From Sulfuricurvum sp. (GTDB taxonomy: Bacteria > Campylobacterota > Campylobacteria > Campylobacterales > Sulfurimonadaceae): a stretch of DNA of 64,000 bases. The DNA is taken from positions 62,001 through 126,000 of the forward strand of contig NZ_JAQTUH010000002.1 in assembly GCF_028710345.1 (NCBI RefSeq). Reading direction: 5' to 3'. Made by a program: the position numbers and the translations under genes. Below the pieces are notes generated by a model. The model was not told the origin of the DNA. It made no database searches and was given only the letters and a program-made list of their open reading frames with translations. Shown in pieces: positions 1-8,573 of this stretch; the first letter of the stretch is position 1; the number at the start of each line of letters is the position of its first letter.

Positions 1-304
1 CGGCATGTGGATGGGGGTAGAGGAGGTGATAGAGTCGTAATTGCTCATCATTTGCACCGATGAGTTTTGAGGGGAATCCTAACGCTTCAAATTCACGGTA
101 ATAGAGTTGTAAAAGGGCAATTCCGGCAGAATCAATCGTTGTAATCGCCGTTATGTCCCAATGTAAAGGTAAAGTTGGAGTAAAATTTTCTAATATCTCG
201 GCAAGTGGGCGTAAAGTATGAAGTTGCCATTCCCCACTGCAGACAATACGGATATGATCATTTGCAGTATGTAGTTCACATGATGGGAGCGGCGTCTTTT
301 GCAT
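1..304 (-). CDS. STAS-domain protein, probably N-terminus of an MlaE-type ABC permease (partial)
   Basis: About 101 N-terminal codons are visible; the gene runs off the left edge. The segment around residues 48-62 (ITTIDSAGIALLQ) is the conserved STAS loop and helix. It is known that MlaE/YrbE lipid-transport permeases of Campylobacterota often carry an N-terminal STAS domain, so this is the favoured reading, but no permease segment is visible and an anti-sigma-antagonist-like protein is possible. The ATG at 304-302 is chosen because an in-frame TAA lies one codon upstream. No clear Shine-Dalgarno is seen. It follows the TonB receptor gene by 24 bp on the same strand. Confidence 0.55.
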   Translation of the reverse strand, partial: MQKTPLPSCELHTANDHIRIVCSGEWQLHTLRPLAEILENFTPTLPLHWDITAITTIDSAGIALLQLYYREFEALGFPSKLIGANDEQLRLYHLLYPHPHA

Positions 305-328
305 ATCTTATTGTAACGCAAGTTTGTT

Positions 329-2407
329 TTAAAAAGTGGCTTTTAACCCAGCATATACCATTCGCCCACGTAGTGGTCCCCAGATGTGGGCTGAGTCAAA
401 TCCACCAGTGGCATCATAAAAAAGTGGTGATTCGGTATCCGTTTGGAGGGTATCAAAAAGATTTTTTGCCCCCGCGTATACGGTAAAGTTTTTATTGAGC
501 TCTTTTGAAATTTTCAGATCGACGGTTGTGTAGGATGGAGCTGTTGTGTTTTTTGGCGATGTCGCGAGAGCATCGTTGTAACGATCACTATACCCATAAG
601 GGGTTAAATCACGTGCTCCTACCCATGTGGCTTCGGTATACAATTCCCATCCATTGGCATCATAATCGATACTAAAACGGGCACGTTGTTCGATAGCGGC
701 GAGTGAGAGATGGGATTTATAGGCATTATCATAGCGATACATTTCATAAGCACCTGAGAGGTTTAATCCTTCGATGACTTCATAGCCGATGGAAATATCG
801 CCATTTTTAACGCTGCCGGATTCAGTGCTATTGCGCAATATCGGTGTTGCGGCAGAGTTGTCGATGTAGGCGAGATTTTTAACCTGTGTATAAGCAGCGG
901 ATGCGGTAATATTTAATCCATGTGTATCATACGAGAGGGCATAACTTGCCCCTTTGGATTTTTCCAGTTCGGTGATTGCCATATCAAATCCGCTATCAAG
1001 TAGTCCGTGCTCCGATTCGAAAAAGGTCAACGGCGCACGATACCCCATTCCGGCACTGAGTCGTGATGTTAACTCATTGGTGTGGTTGTGTCTCCAAAGC
1101 AAACGCGGTACGAGCATGGTCTCATCGATTTCATTGCCCTGAGCCGTTTTGGCACGCCAATCAGCAGTTATTTTTGCACCGCGTAGTGCAAGGGTGAGCT
1201 CATTTTTATCATCAATCATCCATGCATCTTGGGCATAAAGACCTAATGCGGTGTAATCAAAATCATCTTTATCCATCCCTGCAACATCGAAAAATGCGAC
1301 CGATTGTGAGCGTGCCGTTTCGATTTTAGCATCGGTTCCATACGTTAAGAAATGGTTGTTGTTGAGGGCGTGATCGATTTTTAGATCGCCGAAATAGGTT
1401 TTATCGGTATTGAGATAATCGGCACCTTCGTAGAGAGAATCTTGGAATTGTTCAGCATACGCGAGAGTTGTTTGGAGATTCATGGTACCGTTGAGTGTAT
1501 GACGCTGTTTGAGGTAGATTTCATCGCGCTTTGTGTTGATACGCTCTAATACCGACATAGGCTGGCTGATGAGAGGATTGTTAACATTACCGCCTGCAAA
1601 TGTAGGGTTATTGTTAGCTGGGTCATAGTTCGCTACCGCAGAACTTTCTGAAACCATCGATCCACCAAACGAGTTAGAGGTAAAATGGCTCGCTTTGAGT
1701 TCAATCGAATCATACGGTGAAAACTCATGGGTTACCATAAGAGAGAGTGATTGATTCTCCAAACTCGGCGATTCGCTGACGCTATTGTGATCGTTATCTA
1801 CTTGATTTTGCGTGTGATAGGAGGCGGAGACGAGTATACCGGTTTTTTTATCGCTACTCATCGCCTCACCCAAAACAGAGTAGTTTTTAGTCCCTAATGT
1901 CCCTATAGAGAGATCCGTTTCCATAGCATTGTTGCGTGGTTTGCGAGGAATAATGTTGATCGTTCCCCCGATAGCTTCAGGTGCTGTGAGCGATGTCCCT
2001 GTCCCGCGAGCGATTTCGATACTCTCGATGTCCGCCGTACCGATAGCATCCATGCCGTAAAAACTCGATACGGTTGAGTTAAAAGGGATACCGTCGATTA
2101 ATACCGTTGTATGCTCCCCTTTAAGACCGTTTATTTGTACCCGTTTAAGTCCGCAGATGGAACAGCCGGTGGTGACGTTAATCCCCACTTCTTGATTGAT
2201 GGCTTCGGCGAGAGTGGAAGATTGTGTATGCTCAAGTTCTTTTTTGTTGATCACTTCTGTTTTTTCTACCAAATCTTTGAGTAAGCCTTTGTGCTGAATA
2301 ACGGTAGTAACCGTACCATTGACCGTGATAGTATCGAGGTGTGCTTCATTGGCGGAAGCGAGGGTACAAATCGCTGCACAAGCAATGAGTGAAAGTGTTT
2401 TTTTCAT
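329..2407 (-). CDS. TonB-dependent outer-membrane receptor with CSICG plug motif
   Basis: 692 residues. A Sec signal peptide (MKKTLSLIACAAICTLASA) is followed by a short TonB-box-like stretch (DTITV), a plug domain (about residues 45-155: LAEAINQEVGINV, VLIDGIPF, IESIEIARG, GGTINIIPRKP) and a beta-barrel ending in Phe (LKATF), as expected for an outer-membrane protein. The plug carries an unusual Cys pair, GCSICG, near residue 82. Receptors of this kind import metal chelates or cofactors, but the ligand cannot be read from the sequence. The His-rich small protein encoded just upstream on the same strand (53 bp gap) suggests a transition metal, which is inference. Family membership is secure. 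Confidence 0.93.
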   Translation of the reverse strand: MKKTLSLIACAAICTLASANEAHLDTITVNGTVTTVIQHKGLLKDLVEKTEVINKKELEHTQSSTLAEAINQEVGINVTTGCSICGLKRVQINGLKGEHTTVLIDGIPFNSTVSSFYGMDAIGTADIESIEIARGTGTSLTAPEAIGGTINIIPRKPRNNAMETDLSIGTLGTKNYSVLGEAMSSDKKTGILVSASYHTQNQVDNDHNSVSESPSLENQSLSLMVTHEFSPYDSIELKASHFTSNSFGGSMVSESSAVANYDPANNNPTFAGGNVNNPLISQPMSVLERINTKRDEIYLKQRHTLNGTMNLQTTLAYAEQFQDSLYEGADYLNTDKTYFGDLKIDHALNNNHFLTYGTDAKIETARSQSVAFFDVAGMDKDDFDYTALGLYAQDAWMIDDKNELTLALRGAKITADWRAKTAQGNEIDETMLVPRLLWRHNHTNELTSRLSAGMGYRAPLTFFESEHGLLDSGFDMAITELEKSKGASYALSYDTHGLNITASAAYTQVKNLAYIDNSAATPILRNSTESGSVKNGDISIGYEVIEGLNLSGAYEMYRYDNAYKSHLSLAAIEQRARFSIDYDANGWELYTEATWVGARDLTPYGYSDRYNDALATSPKNTTAPSYTTVDLKISKELNKNFTVYAGAKNLFDTLQTDTESPLFYDATGGFDSAHIWGPLRGRMVYAGLKATF

Positions 2408-2460
2408 AGAAATATCCTAATTGTTTAAAATAATAGTAATGGTTGAGTATTTAGGGTATT

Positions 2461-2736
2461 TTAGGAGAGTGGGGGTGATCGGCTATGTGTTGGAATGGTT
2501 ATGGCGAGTACATAAGGTGGTGCGTGTAAAAGAAACGGCTCAAAAACGGTGTTGAGAGTGGGAAGGTTCACCTCTGCATTCATCATTGTTGGAGTATGGG
2601 CATAGAGATAAAGAGCACAGCTCTCATCATTGTCATGTCCGAATTCATGATGATGATCGTGAATGATTTCATGGAGTGCGCTAATGAGGGTTGCAACAAT
2701 AAAAAGCAGTGCAAAATATCGTCGAAAACGTCGCAT
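2461..2736 (-). CDS. Small His-rich membrane-anchored/exported protein
   Basis: 91 residues when started at the ATG at 2736, which has AAGGGG a few bases upstream; an in-frame start at 2826 is less likely because it adds 30 residues without a leader character. An Arg-rich N-terminus (MRRFRRYF) leads into one hydrophobic segment (ALLFIVATLISAL), then a His/Asp cluster (HEIIHDHHHEFGHDND), a single Cys, and a Pro-rich tail ending SRSPPLS. The cluster could bind Zn, Ni, Cu or Co. Short proteins ending in a (R/S)-x-PP motif next to TonB receptors occur in DUF2946-like families; the match here is only by pattern. Likely co-transcribed with the receptor gene. Function unknown. Confidence 0.65.
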   Translation of the reverse strand: MRRFRRYFALLFIVATLISALHEIIHDHHHEFGHDNDESCALYLYAHTPTMMNAEVNLPTLNTVFEPFLLHAPPYVLAITIPTHSRSPPLS

Positions 2737-2757
2737 TAAACCCCTTGTAAGAGTCGA

Positions 2758-2763
2758 ATTATA
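2758..2763 (-). promoter_or_regulatory. Probable sigma-70 -10 box for the His-rich protein/TonB receptor unit
   Basis: On the minus strand GCTATAAT (TATAAT at 2763-2758, with upstream GC) lies 22 bp before the chosen start at 2736. No good -35 hexamer is seen, which is common in Campylobacterota promoters. It sits in the 91-bp divergent spacer shared with the carboxypeptidase gene. Confidence 0.5.
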
Positions 2764-2827
2764 GCGCGAATGGTATGAAGTTTGCTTAGTGATGAGGTAT
2801 GACTGTAGAACTAAGGATTTTCTCATA

Positions 2828-3628
2828 ATGATTAAAAAAATAACCTCTTTGTGTTTAGCGTTTAGTATTTCACTCTATGCGGGTGTCGATAAAAATGAGC
2901 TCGACCATCTTCGTGTAGGGGCATTGGTAGTTAAAGATTTAAAAACGCGGAATGTTCTCTATAGTAAAGATGGGGATAAGCGGGTGAGCCCTGCGAGTTT
3001 GACGAAAGTGATGACGGCATTGCTCGCTATTCAAAGTGGTAAAATGAACAAATCGGTCACTATCACGCAAGAGATGATTAGAGTGGAACCGACGATTGCG
3101 GGATACAAGCGGGGAGAGGTTGTGTTGATGTCGGATTTGGTGAAAGCGGCAATGATCAAATCGGATAACGATGCTGCCAAAGCGATTGCTATTACAGTAG
3201 GGGGAAGTGAAGAGCATTTTGTTGCTATGATGAACCATTACGCCCATTCTGTCGGGATGAGAAATACCCATTTTAGTAATCCTTGCGGATATGATAAGGA
3301 TGATCACTATTCAACGCCAAACGACCTTTTAAAACTCAGTGAGTATGCGATTCGCAATAAAACTTTTAATGCCATCAGTAAAATCAATGAGTACACCTAT
3401 TATTCACAAAATACCCATCGCAAATTTTATGCTTATACCCATAACCGTCTTTTAAATCGTTATGCCTATGCAGTAGGGATAAAAACAGGATTTACCAACA
3501 AAGCGGGTGCGTGTCTCATCGCACGGGCGAAAAAAGGGAATAAAGATTGTCTTATAGTGATGATGCATGCTAAAGAAGATCGTTGGAAGACTGCTAAAAA
3601 TATCTTTGAGCAGGTTCTAAATAGCTAG
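2828..3628 (+). CDS. dacA: D-alanyl-D-alanine carboxypeptidase (peptidase S11, PBP5-like)
   Basis: 266 residues from the ATG at 2828 (AAGGA 11 bp upstream, and the signal peptide MIKKITSLCLAFSISLYAG begins here; an upstream start at 2789 would bury it). The enzyme removes the terminal D-Ala of peptidoglycan pentapeptides in the periplasm. All three S11 motifs are present: SLTK (S57-K60), SDN in IKSDNDAAK, and KTG in GIKTGFTNKAGAC. It is short for the family and lacks the usual C-terminal beta domain and membrane-anchoring helix, so it may be soluble. Its last 12 bp overlap the convergent glycosylase gene. Confidence 0.9.
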   Translation: MIKKITSLCLAFSISLYAGVDKNELDHLRVGALVVKDLKTRNVLYSKDGDKRVSPASLTKVMTALLAIQSGKMNKSVTITQEMIRVEPTIAGYKRGEVVLMSDLVKAAMIKSDNDAAKAIAITVGGSEEHFVAMMNHYAHSVGMRNTHFSNPCGYDKDDHYSTPNDLLKLSEYAIRNKTFNAISKINEYTYYSQNTHRKFYAYTHNRLLNRYAYAVGIKTGFTNKAGACLIARAKKGNKDCLIVMMHAKEDRWKTAKNIFEQVLNS

Positions 3629-4111
3629 GTATTTTCCTAAAAAATCTTTATAGAGTTTTGCTTTTTCTTCTTTTTTCATTGCCGCATGAGCAGGTGATGT
3701 GGAGGGGAGCAATACTTTTTCTATTTTCAAATTTTTAAAAAACTTCATAAACAAATCATGGCTTTTTTTTCCCGTAAAGGCGAGGACTTGAATATTGGGA
3801 TACTCCTCTAGTAGCTTTTCAAAATCATTAGGGATGCAGTTTTTCAGATTCGTATCGCTCGAATTGCTTCGCTCACATGAACCGATTACATCCCACAATC
3901 CGATTCCCTTTTCCAGACAAAATGTTTTTTTCGCTTCATTGGTTTCCAAATGTACATCAAAAATTTCTTCGAGTATCGGCCAAAACGCGTTGCGCGGATG
4001 GGCATAATAGAAGGCTTGCTCGAACGATGCGATACTGGGGAAACTGCCCAAAAAGAGGATGCGGGTATTTTGGTCGAGGAGTGGGGGGAAGGGGTGATTA
4101 TAGGAGTTCAT
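3617..4111 (-). CDS. DNA-deoxyinosine (hypoxanthine) glycosylase, UDG superfamily
   Basis: 164 residues. The N-terminal block LFLGSFPSIASFEQAFYYAHPRNAFWPIL and the later SPAHA motif (LLPSTSPAHAAM) match the hypoxanthine-DNA glycosylase branch (family 6) of the uracil-DNA glycosylase superfamily, which excises deaminated bases to begin base excision repair. A Mug-like G/U mismatch specificity is the alternative. A second UDG-superfamily gene (ung) lies 3 kb away. Its 5' side faces purH divergently across 95 bp. Confidence 0.8.
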   Translation of the reverse strand: MNSYNHPFPPLLDQNTRILFLGSFPSIASFEQAFYYAHPRNAFWPILEEIFDVHLETNEAKKTFCLEKGIGLWDVIGSCERSNSSDTNLKNCIPNDFEKLLEEYPNIQVLAFTGKKSHDLFMKFFKNLKIEKVLLPSTSPAHAAMKKEEKAKLYKDFLGKYLAI

Positions 4112-4206
4112 AGAAGAATTTTATCTCAATTTACCTTCCCCTAAACCACCTTTTGCTACAATCCCGCCATTAATTTATGGGCATACGACCCAATCAAAGG
4201 AACTGC

Positions 4207-5742
4207 ATGAAGCGTGCATTGCTCAGTGTCAGCGATAAAAGCAACATCGTTGAATTTGCCAAATCTCTTATCGGTTTGGACTATCAGATCATCTCTACGG
4301 GCGGAACGTACAAAATGCTCAAAGATGCGGGTGTAAGTGCCATCGAAATCGATGAGGTGACCAAATTCCCTGAGTGTTTCGAGGGGCGTGTTAAAACCCT
4401 AAACCCGTACATCCACGGCGGTATCTTGCACCGACGCGATAAACAATCGCACCTCGATCAAGCGGTCGAACTCGGTGTCGAAGCGATCGATCTCGTGTGT
4501 GTCAATCTCTATCCGTTCAAAGCTACGATTGAGAAAACCGACGATTTCGAAGAGATTATCGAAAACATCGACATTGGCGGTCCTGCGATGGTACGCTCTG
4601 CGGCGAAAAACTTTGACAGTGTGATTATTCTCACCAATCCTTCGGATTATTCTCTCGTGCTCAATGCGATTGCTAACGGTGAAAACACAGTTGAATTCCG
4701 CCGTGATCTCATGATTAAAGCGTATGAGCATACTGCAGCGTATGACTCGATGATCGCCAACTACATGAACAAACGGTTTAACAACGGCATGGGATCAAAA
4801 CAGTTCATCGTCGGATCCAAAGTGATGGATACCCGTTACGGCGAAAACCCGCACCAAAAGGGCGGTTTGTACGAGTTCGATACGTTCTTCTCACAAAACT
4901 TCAAAACCCTCAAAGGGGAAGCGAGCTTCAATAACCTTACCGACATCAGCGGTGCGGTGAAAATTGCGGCGGCGTTCGGGGATGAAAATGCGATCTGTAT
5001 CGTCAAACACGGTAATCCATGCGGTTTTGCAATCCGTGAAAACCTCCTCGATGCGTATAATGAAGCGCTTAAATGTGATCCGATCTCCGCATTCGGCGGT
5101 GTCGTTGCGGTTAACGGTGTCGTGACGAAAGAGCTTGCGGAGAAAATGAACGAAATGTTCCTCGAAGTGATCATTGCAGGCTCTATCGATGAGGAAGCGC
5201 GCGCAGTGTTCGAGCCGAAAAAACGTCTTAAGCTATTCGAGTACGGCAGTGATCGTATCGCCCTCAGCAACGATGCAATCGATTTCAAACACATTGATGG
5301 CGGGTTTGTATTCCAAGATGCCGACCGTGTAACGCATGAAGAGGTTGCTAACGCGAAACTGGTAACCAAACACGTTGCAAGCGATGCGGCTTTGAGAGAT
5401 GCCGAAATCGCCTACAAAGTAGCGTCATTGACCAAATCAAACTGTGTTGTTTACGTCAAAGATGCGGCGATGGTCGCCGTCGGTATGGGGATGACCTCAC
5501 GTGTCGATGCGGCGCGTTGTGCATTGCGTAAAGCCGAAGAGATGGGTCTGGATGTAAGCGGTTCGGCTCTTGCTTCTGAAGCATTTTTCCCATTCCGCGA
5601 TTCGATCGATGCGGCGGCGGGTGCTGGTGTTAAAACGGTTATCCAACCGGGCGGTTCGGTACGGGATGAAGAAGTAATCGCGGCAGCGGATGAACACGGG
5701 ATGGCACTTTACTTTACAGGTGTTCGCCACTTTTTACACTAA
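4207..5742 (+). CDS. purH: Bifunctional AICAR transformylase/IMP cyclohydrolase
   Basis: 511 residues from the ATG at 4207, preceded by AAAGGA at 4196-4201; an in-frame ATG at 4177 is rejected because [11 protein letters not shown] is the usual N-terminus. It catalyses the last two steps of IMP synthesis. The N-terminal MGS-like cyclohydrolase domain (about 1-195; [17 protein letters not shown]) is followed by the AICAR transformylase domain with IVKHGNPCG (catalytic Lys-His) and [12 protein letters not shown]. Full length. A -10-like TACAAT lies at 4157-4162. It is a single-gene unit closed by a hairpin. Confidence 0.97.
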   Translation: MKRALLSVSDKSNIVEFAKSLIGLDYQIISTGGTYKMLKDAGVSAIEIDEVTKFPECFEGRVKTLNPYIHGGILHRRDKQSHLDQAVELGVEAIDLVCVNLYPFKATIEKTDDFEEIIENIDIGGPAMVRSAAKNFDSVIILTNPSDYSLVLNAIANGENTVEFRRDLMIKAYEHTAAYDSMIANYMNKRFNNGMGSKQFIVGSKVMDTRYGENPHQKGGLYEFDTFFSQNFKTLKGEASFNNLTDISGAVKIAAAFGDENAICIVKHGNPCGFAIRENLLDAYNEALKCDPISAFGGVVAVNGVVTKELAEKMNEMFLEVIIAGSIDEEARAVFEPKKRLKLFEYGSDRIALSNDAIDFKHIDGGFVFQDADRVTHEEVANAKLVTKHVASDAALRDAEIAYKVASLTKSNCVVYVKDAAMVAVGMGMTSRVDAARCALRKAEEMGLDVSGSALASEAFFPFRDSIDAAAGAGVKTVIQPGGSVRDEEVIAAADEHGMALYFTGVRHFLH

Positions 5743-5748
5743 GAATGA

Positions 5749-5767
5749 TTGCGCCGATATGGCGCAA
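5749..5767 (+). terminator. Hairpin after purH
   Basis: TTGCGCC-GATAT-GGCGCAA forms a perfect 7-bp stem with a 5-nt loop, 7 bp after the purH stop codon. The following CTTTAATT is only a weak U-tract, so termination may be partial. Confidence 0.6.
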
Positions 5768-5814
5768 CTTTAATTCCTCTCTAAAAGCCTACTCTACGAA
5801 CTTTTCTTTTTAAC

Positions 5815-5849
5815 CTTGATTGACTTTGACTCAACTATTCTGTTATAAT
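5815..5849 (+). promoter_or_regulatory. cbpA-hspR promoter with HAIR-like HspR operator
   Basis: CTTGATT-N7-ACTCAAC (5815-5835) matches the HAIR consensus CTTGAGT-N7-ACTCAAG with one mismatch in each half-site and exact spacing. It overlaps the -35 hexamer TTGACT (5820-5825), which is 18 bp from TATAAT (5844-5849). HspR is encoded in the operon downstream, so autorepression released by heat shock is the expected logic, as described for Helicobacter and Campylobacter cbpA-hspR. Confidence 0.75.
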
Positions 5850-5889
5850 TTTTAACAAATAATTTACAATGATTCAACAGGATTAAAAA

Positions 5890-6771
5890 ATGTCAAAAAG
5901 TTTATACACTACTCTCGAAATATCCCCCGGCGCAAGTGAAGCGGAGATTAAAAAAGCGTACCGCAAGCTCGCCCGTCAATATCACCCCGATGTGAACAAA
6001 GACCCCGCAGCAGAAGAGAAATTTAAAGAGATTAATGCCGCGTATGAAGTGTTGAGTGATAAAGATAAAAAAGCGAAATACGATCAGTATGGGGACTCGA
6101 TGTTCGGTGGTCAGAATTTCCATGATTTTTCTCGTGCCCAAGGTGGCAATGTCGATTTGGATGAGATTTTACGCAGTATGTTCGGTGGCGGCGGTGCTGG
6201 CGGATTCAGCGGCGGTGGTTTCGGTGGATTTGGTGGCGGTTTCGGCGGTGGTGGATTTGGAGGGGGGATGAACCTCGATATCGATGCTAATGTAACCATC
6301 CCATTTGCCGTTGCAGTGCTCGGAGGCAAACATGCTATCAGTCTTAATGGGGATAGTTTTGATATTAAAATTCCTGCCGGTATTAAAAACGGTGAAAAAC
6401 TTCGTGTTCGCGGAAAAGGGAAAAAACACGGTTCCCAAGTGGGTGACTTGTATTTAAAGATTGAGGTTGGAAGCAACCCTGAGTATGAGAGAGAGGGGGA
6501 TAACCTCGTCAAAACGTTTAATGTTCCTCTCTATGCAGCACTCTTTGGGGGTAAAGTAGCGGTTCAAACGTTGGAGAAAGAGGTAACCCTTAAAGTGCCT
6601 GAAAATACCAAAAACGGACAACGTTTTCGCCTCAAAGAGATGGGGGTAATGAACCGTCAGAGCAATGTACGTGGCGATTTGTATCTAAAAGCCAATATCG
6701 TGTTGCCAGCTGTTGATAAAATCGATTCGGATTTGGTCGAAGCGATGAAAAAAACACTTCCACAGGAGTAG
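5890..6771 (+). CDS. cbpA: CbpA-type DnaJ co-chaperone
   Basis: 293 residues. The J domain (about 4-68) contains HPD at 32-34 and would stimulate DnaK ATPase. A Gly/Phe-rich linker (about 95-128) follows and then the two-part DnaJ C-terminal substrate-binding domain ([49 protein letters not shown]). There is no CxxCxGxG zinc-finger region, which separates it from DnaJ proper. It leads the operon cbpA-hspR-ung, with hspR beginning 3 bp after its stop. Confidence 0.93.
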   Translation: MSKSLYTTLEISPGASEAEIKKAYRKLARQYHPDVNKDPAAEEKFKEINAAYEVLSDKDKKAKYDQYGDSMFGGQNFHDFSRAQGGNVDLDEILRSMFGGGGAGGFSGGGFGGFGGGFGGGGFGGGMNLDIDANVTIPFAVAVLGGKHAISLNGDSFDIKIPAGIKNGEKLRVRGKGKKHGSQVGDLYLKIEVGSNPEYEREGDNLVKTFNVPLYAALFGGKVAVQTLEKEVTLKVPENTKNGQRFRLKEMGVMNRQSNVRGDLYLKANIVLPAVDKIDSDLVEAMKKTLPQE

Positions 6772-6774
6772 AGT

Positions 6775-7161
6775 ATGCACCATTTTGACGAACCGGTTTA
6801 TATGATCAGTATTGTTGCCAAGATTTTGGATATCCACCCTCAGACCCTTCGTCAATATGAGCGGGAAAACTTAATTGCCCCGTCACGTTCGGATGGGCGG
6901 ATACGTCTTTATTCTCAGCGTGATATCGAAAAAATCAAAATGATTTTACGTCTGACTCGTGAAGTAGGGGTGAACCTCGCGGGAGTCGATGTAGTGATTC
7001 GTCTCAAAGACAAAATGGAAGCGATGGAGCAAGAGATGATGGAGTTACGCGCCGAAATCGCACGTATGCGAAGCTCTAGCGGTGTCCCTCCTGAAAAATC
7101 ACTCGTGACCAAACGTAGTATTTACGAAATGGTCATTTTCGATGATGATATTCTCAAATAA
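6775..7161 (+). CDS. hspR: Heat-shock repressor HspR (MerR family)
   Basis: 128 residues. The MerR-type winged helix is clear: VYMISIVAKILDIHPQTLRQYEREN then GRIRLYSQRDIEKIKMI, followed by a short helical dimerisation tail (about 75-105). No metal-binding Cys is present, which fits HspR rather than metal sensors. It is expected to bind HAIR sites, one of which lies before cbpA in the same operon (5815-5835). Its stop codon overlaps the ung start (TAATG). Confidence 0.92.
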   Translation: MHHFDEPVYMISIVAKILDIHPQTLRQYERENLIAPSRSDGRIRLYSQRDIEKIKMILRLTREVGVNLAGVDVVIRLKDKMEAMEQEMMELRAEIARMRSSSGVPPEKSLVTKRSIYEMVIFDDDILK

Positions 7162-7835
7162 TGGCAACTAATCCGATTATCCATGAAAGCTGGAGAGAGG
7201 CGTTAAGTGCTGAATTCGCTCATCCGTATATGGAGGAGTTGAAAGCCTTTTTGGTCGAAGAGAAAAAACATTACACGATTTTCCCCCATGGAAGCAATAT
7301 CTTCAATGCGTTTAACTCCACCCCTTTTGAGAGTGTCAAAGTGGTTATTTTAGGTCAAGACCCGTATCACGGAGTAGGGCAAGCGCACGGGTTGTCATTC
7401 TCGGTACAGCAAGGGATTCCTCTCCCCCCCTCACTCCAAAACATCTTTAAAGAGCTGGTGAGCGATATCGGATGCCCGTATCCCAAAAGCGGTGATTTGA
7501 GCCATTGGGCTCGTGAGGGGGTATTGCTCCTCAACACTCTCCTCACTGTCCGCTCAGGTGAGCCATTTTCGCATAAAGAGCGGGGGTGGGAGCGGTTTAC
7601 CGATCAGGTAATCCGAACACTTAGTGCACAACGTGAACATATCGTTTTTATCCTCTGGGGAGCACCTGCGGGGAAAAAGGCTTCGTTGATTGATGGACGT
7701 AAACATCTGATTCTCACGGCTCCTCATCCCTCTCCTCTCTCTTCGTATCGAGGGTTTTTCGGCTCAAAGCCGTTTAGTCAAACGAACAACTATCTCAAAT
7801 CGATACAGATAGCTCCGATTGAGTGGTCTCTTTGA
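7161..7835 (+). CDS. ung: Uracil-DNA glycosylase (family 1)
   Basis: 224 residues, full length. Removes uracil from DNA. Family 1 motifs are intact: GQDPYHG (catalytic Asp, water-activating), FNAFNSTP region, LLLNTLLTVR, and APHPSPLSSYRGFFG with the His of HPSPLS. It is translationally coupled to hspR by one base (TAATG), placing base-excision repair in the heat-shock operon. Its 3' end overlaps the convergent CHAD gene by 41 bp. Confidence 0.96.
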   Translation: MATNPIIHESWREALSAEFAHPYMEELKAFLVEEKKHYTIFPHGSNIFNAFNSTPFESVKVVILGQDPYHGVGQAHGLSFSVQQGIPLPPSLQNIFKELVSDIGCPYPKSGDLSHWAREGVLLLNTLLTVRSGEPFSHKERGWERFTDQVIRTLSAQREHIVFILWGAPAGKKASLIDGRKHLILTAPHPSPLSSYRGFFGSKPFSQTNNYLKSIQIAPIEWSL

Positions 7836-8550
7836 GCTTTTGAAGCACTTTTTTTTGTTTTTTCAATAACTCTTTGACCTCGGGTGAGGGAAATTCCAGA
7901 TAGATTTTTTTAAGCAGGTCGATTTGGTTGACGGTGTCTTGGATGGAGCCTAACATGTTTTGTAGCTCTTTACAGTGGGCAATCACTTCACTGCATTGGT
8001 GTAAATCGGAAATCTCTAAAAATTCAAAACCGTAGCGTGCGTCTTTGAACTCTATTCGGAGTTGATGGAGCATTTTAGGGGTGGCATTACTCTCTAATGC
8101 TAAATAAGAATCCAAACAATGTTGGTAATGGGTCAGCACTTTTTGGATAAGTATTTCGGAGATAAAATCGGGTTCGTATTGTGAAATGAGATAGGAATAC
8201 TCCTCTATCAACAAAAGAGTTTTCGTGTGATATTGAGGGGTAAAAAGGGTTTTTACACTTTGTTTTCGAAGTTTCTTGAGATGTTTAAAAAGTTTTGGGT
8301 ATTGGGAGCGTTTAAGGGTGTTAATCAGTACATCGAGTTCTCGAATCGAGTTGGTCTCTTGCATAGCAGTTTTTAAAATTTTTGGAAAAGGGGTAACGTC
8401 ATTGAGAAAGAGTTTTACGAGAGAACGGATACTGCGAAGGGTGACTCGAAACTCATGGATTTGCTCCTCCTTGCCATTATTCGAATGGAGAAGAACTCGT
8501 GCGTGATAAAGCTGATAAAGTAAAAACTGAGTTAATTTATGTGGTTTCAT
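7795..8550 (-). CDS. CHAD-domain protein
   Basis: 251 residues, almost entirely helical and rich in basic residues. The two CHAD signatures are visible: HEFRVTLRSIRSLVKLF (about 29-45) and HQLRIEFKDARYGFEFL (about 161-177), with the conserved His and Arg/Lys lining the cavity. CHAD domains bind polyphosphate; no CYTH triphosphatase domain is attached. It is the third gene of a minus-strand set after the M3 peptidase and EEP nuclease (23-bp gap). The specific role is unknown. Confidence 0.85.
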   Translation of the reverse strand: MKPHKLTQFLLYQLYHARVLLHSNNGKEEQIHEFRVTLRSIRSLVKLFLNDVTPFPKILKTAMQETNSIRELDVLINTLKRSQYPKLFKHLKKLRKQSVKTLFTPQYHTKTLLLIEEYSYLISQYEPDFISEILIQKVLTHYQHCLDSYLALESNATPKMLHQLRIEFKDARYGFEFLEISDLHQCSEVIAHCKELQNMLGSIQDTVNQIDLLKKIYLEFPSPEVKELLKKQKKVLQKLKETTQSELSVSI

Positions 8551-8573
8551 ATGACTATTATAGCAAGAATATT

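Noticed and set aside
4112-4206. Purine riboswitch before purH
   Set aside because: No aptamer-like three-way junction or terminator hairpin is visible in the 95-bp spacer.
4836-5369. Open frame of 177 codons opposite purH
   Set aside because: Shadow of purH codon bias; no start signal and Ser/Arg-rich low-information composition.
6180-6270. GGT/GGC-rich short repeats
   Set aside because: They encode the Gly/Phe linker of CbpA and are explained by coding.
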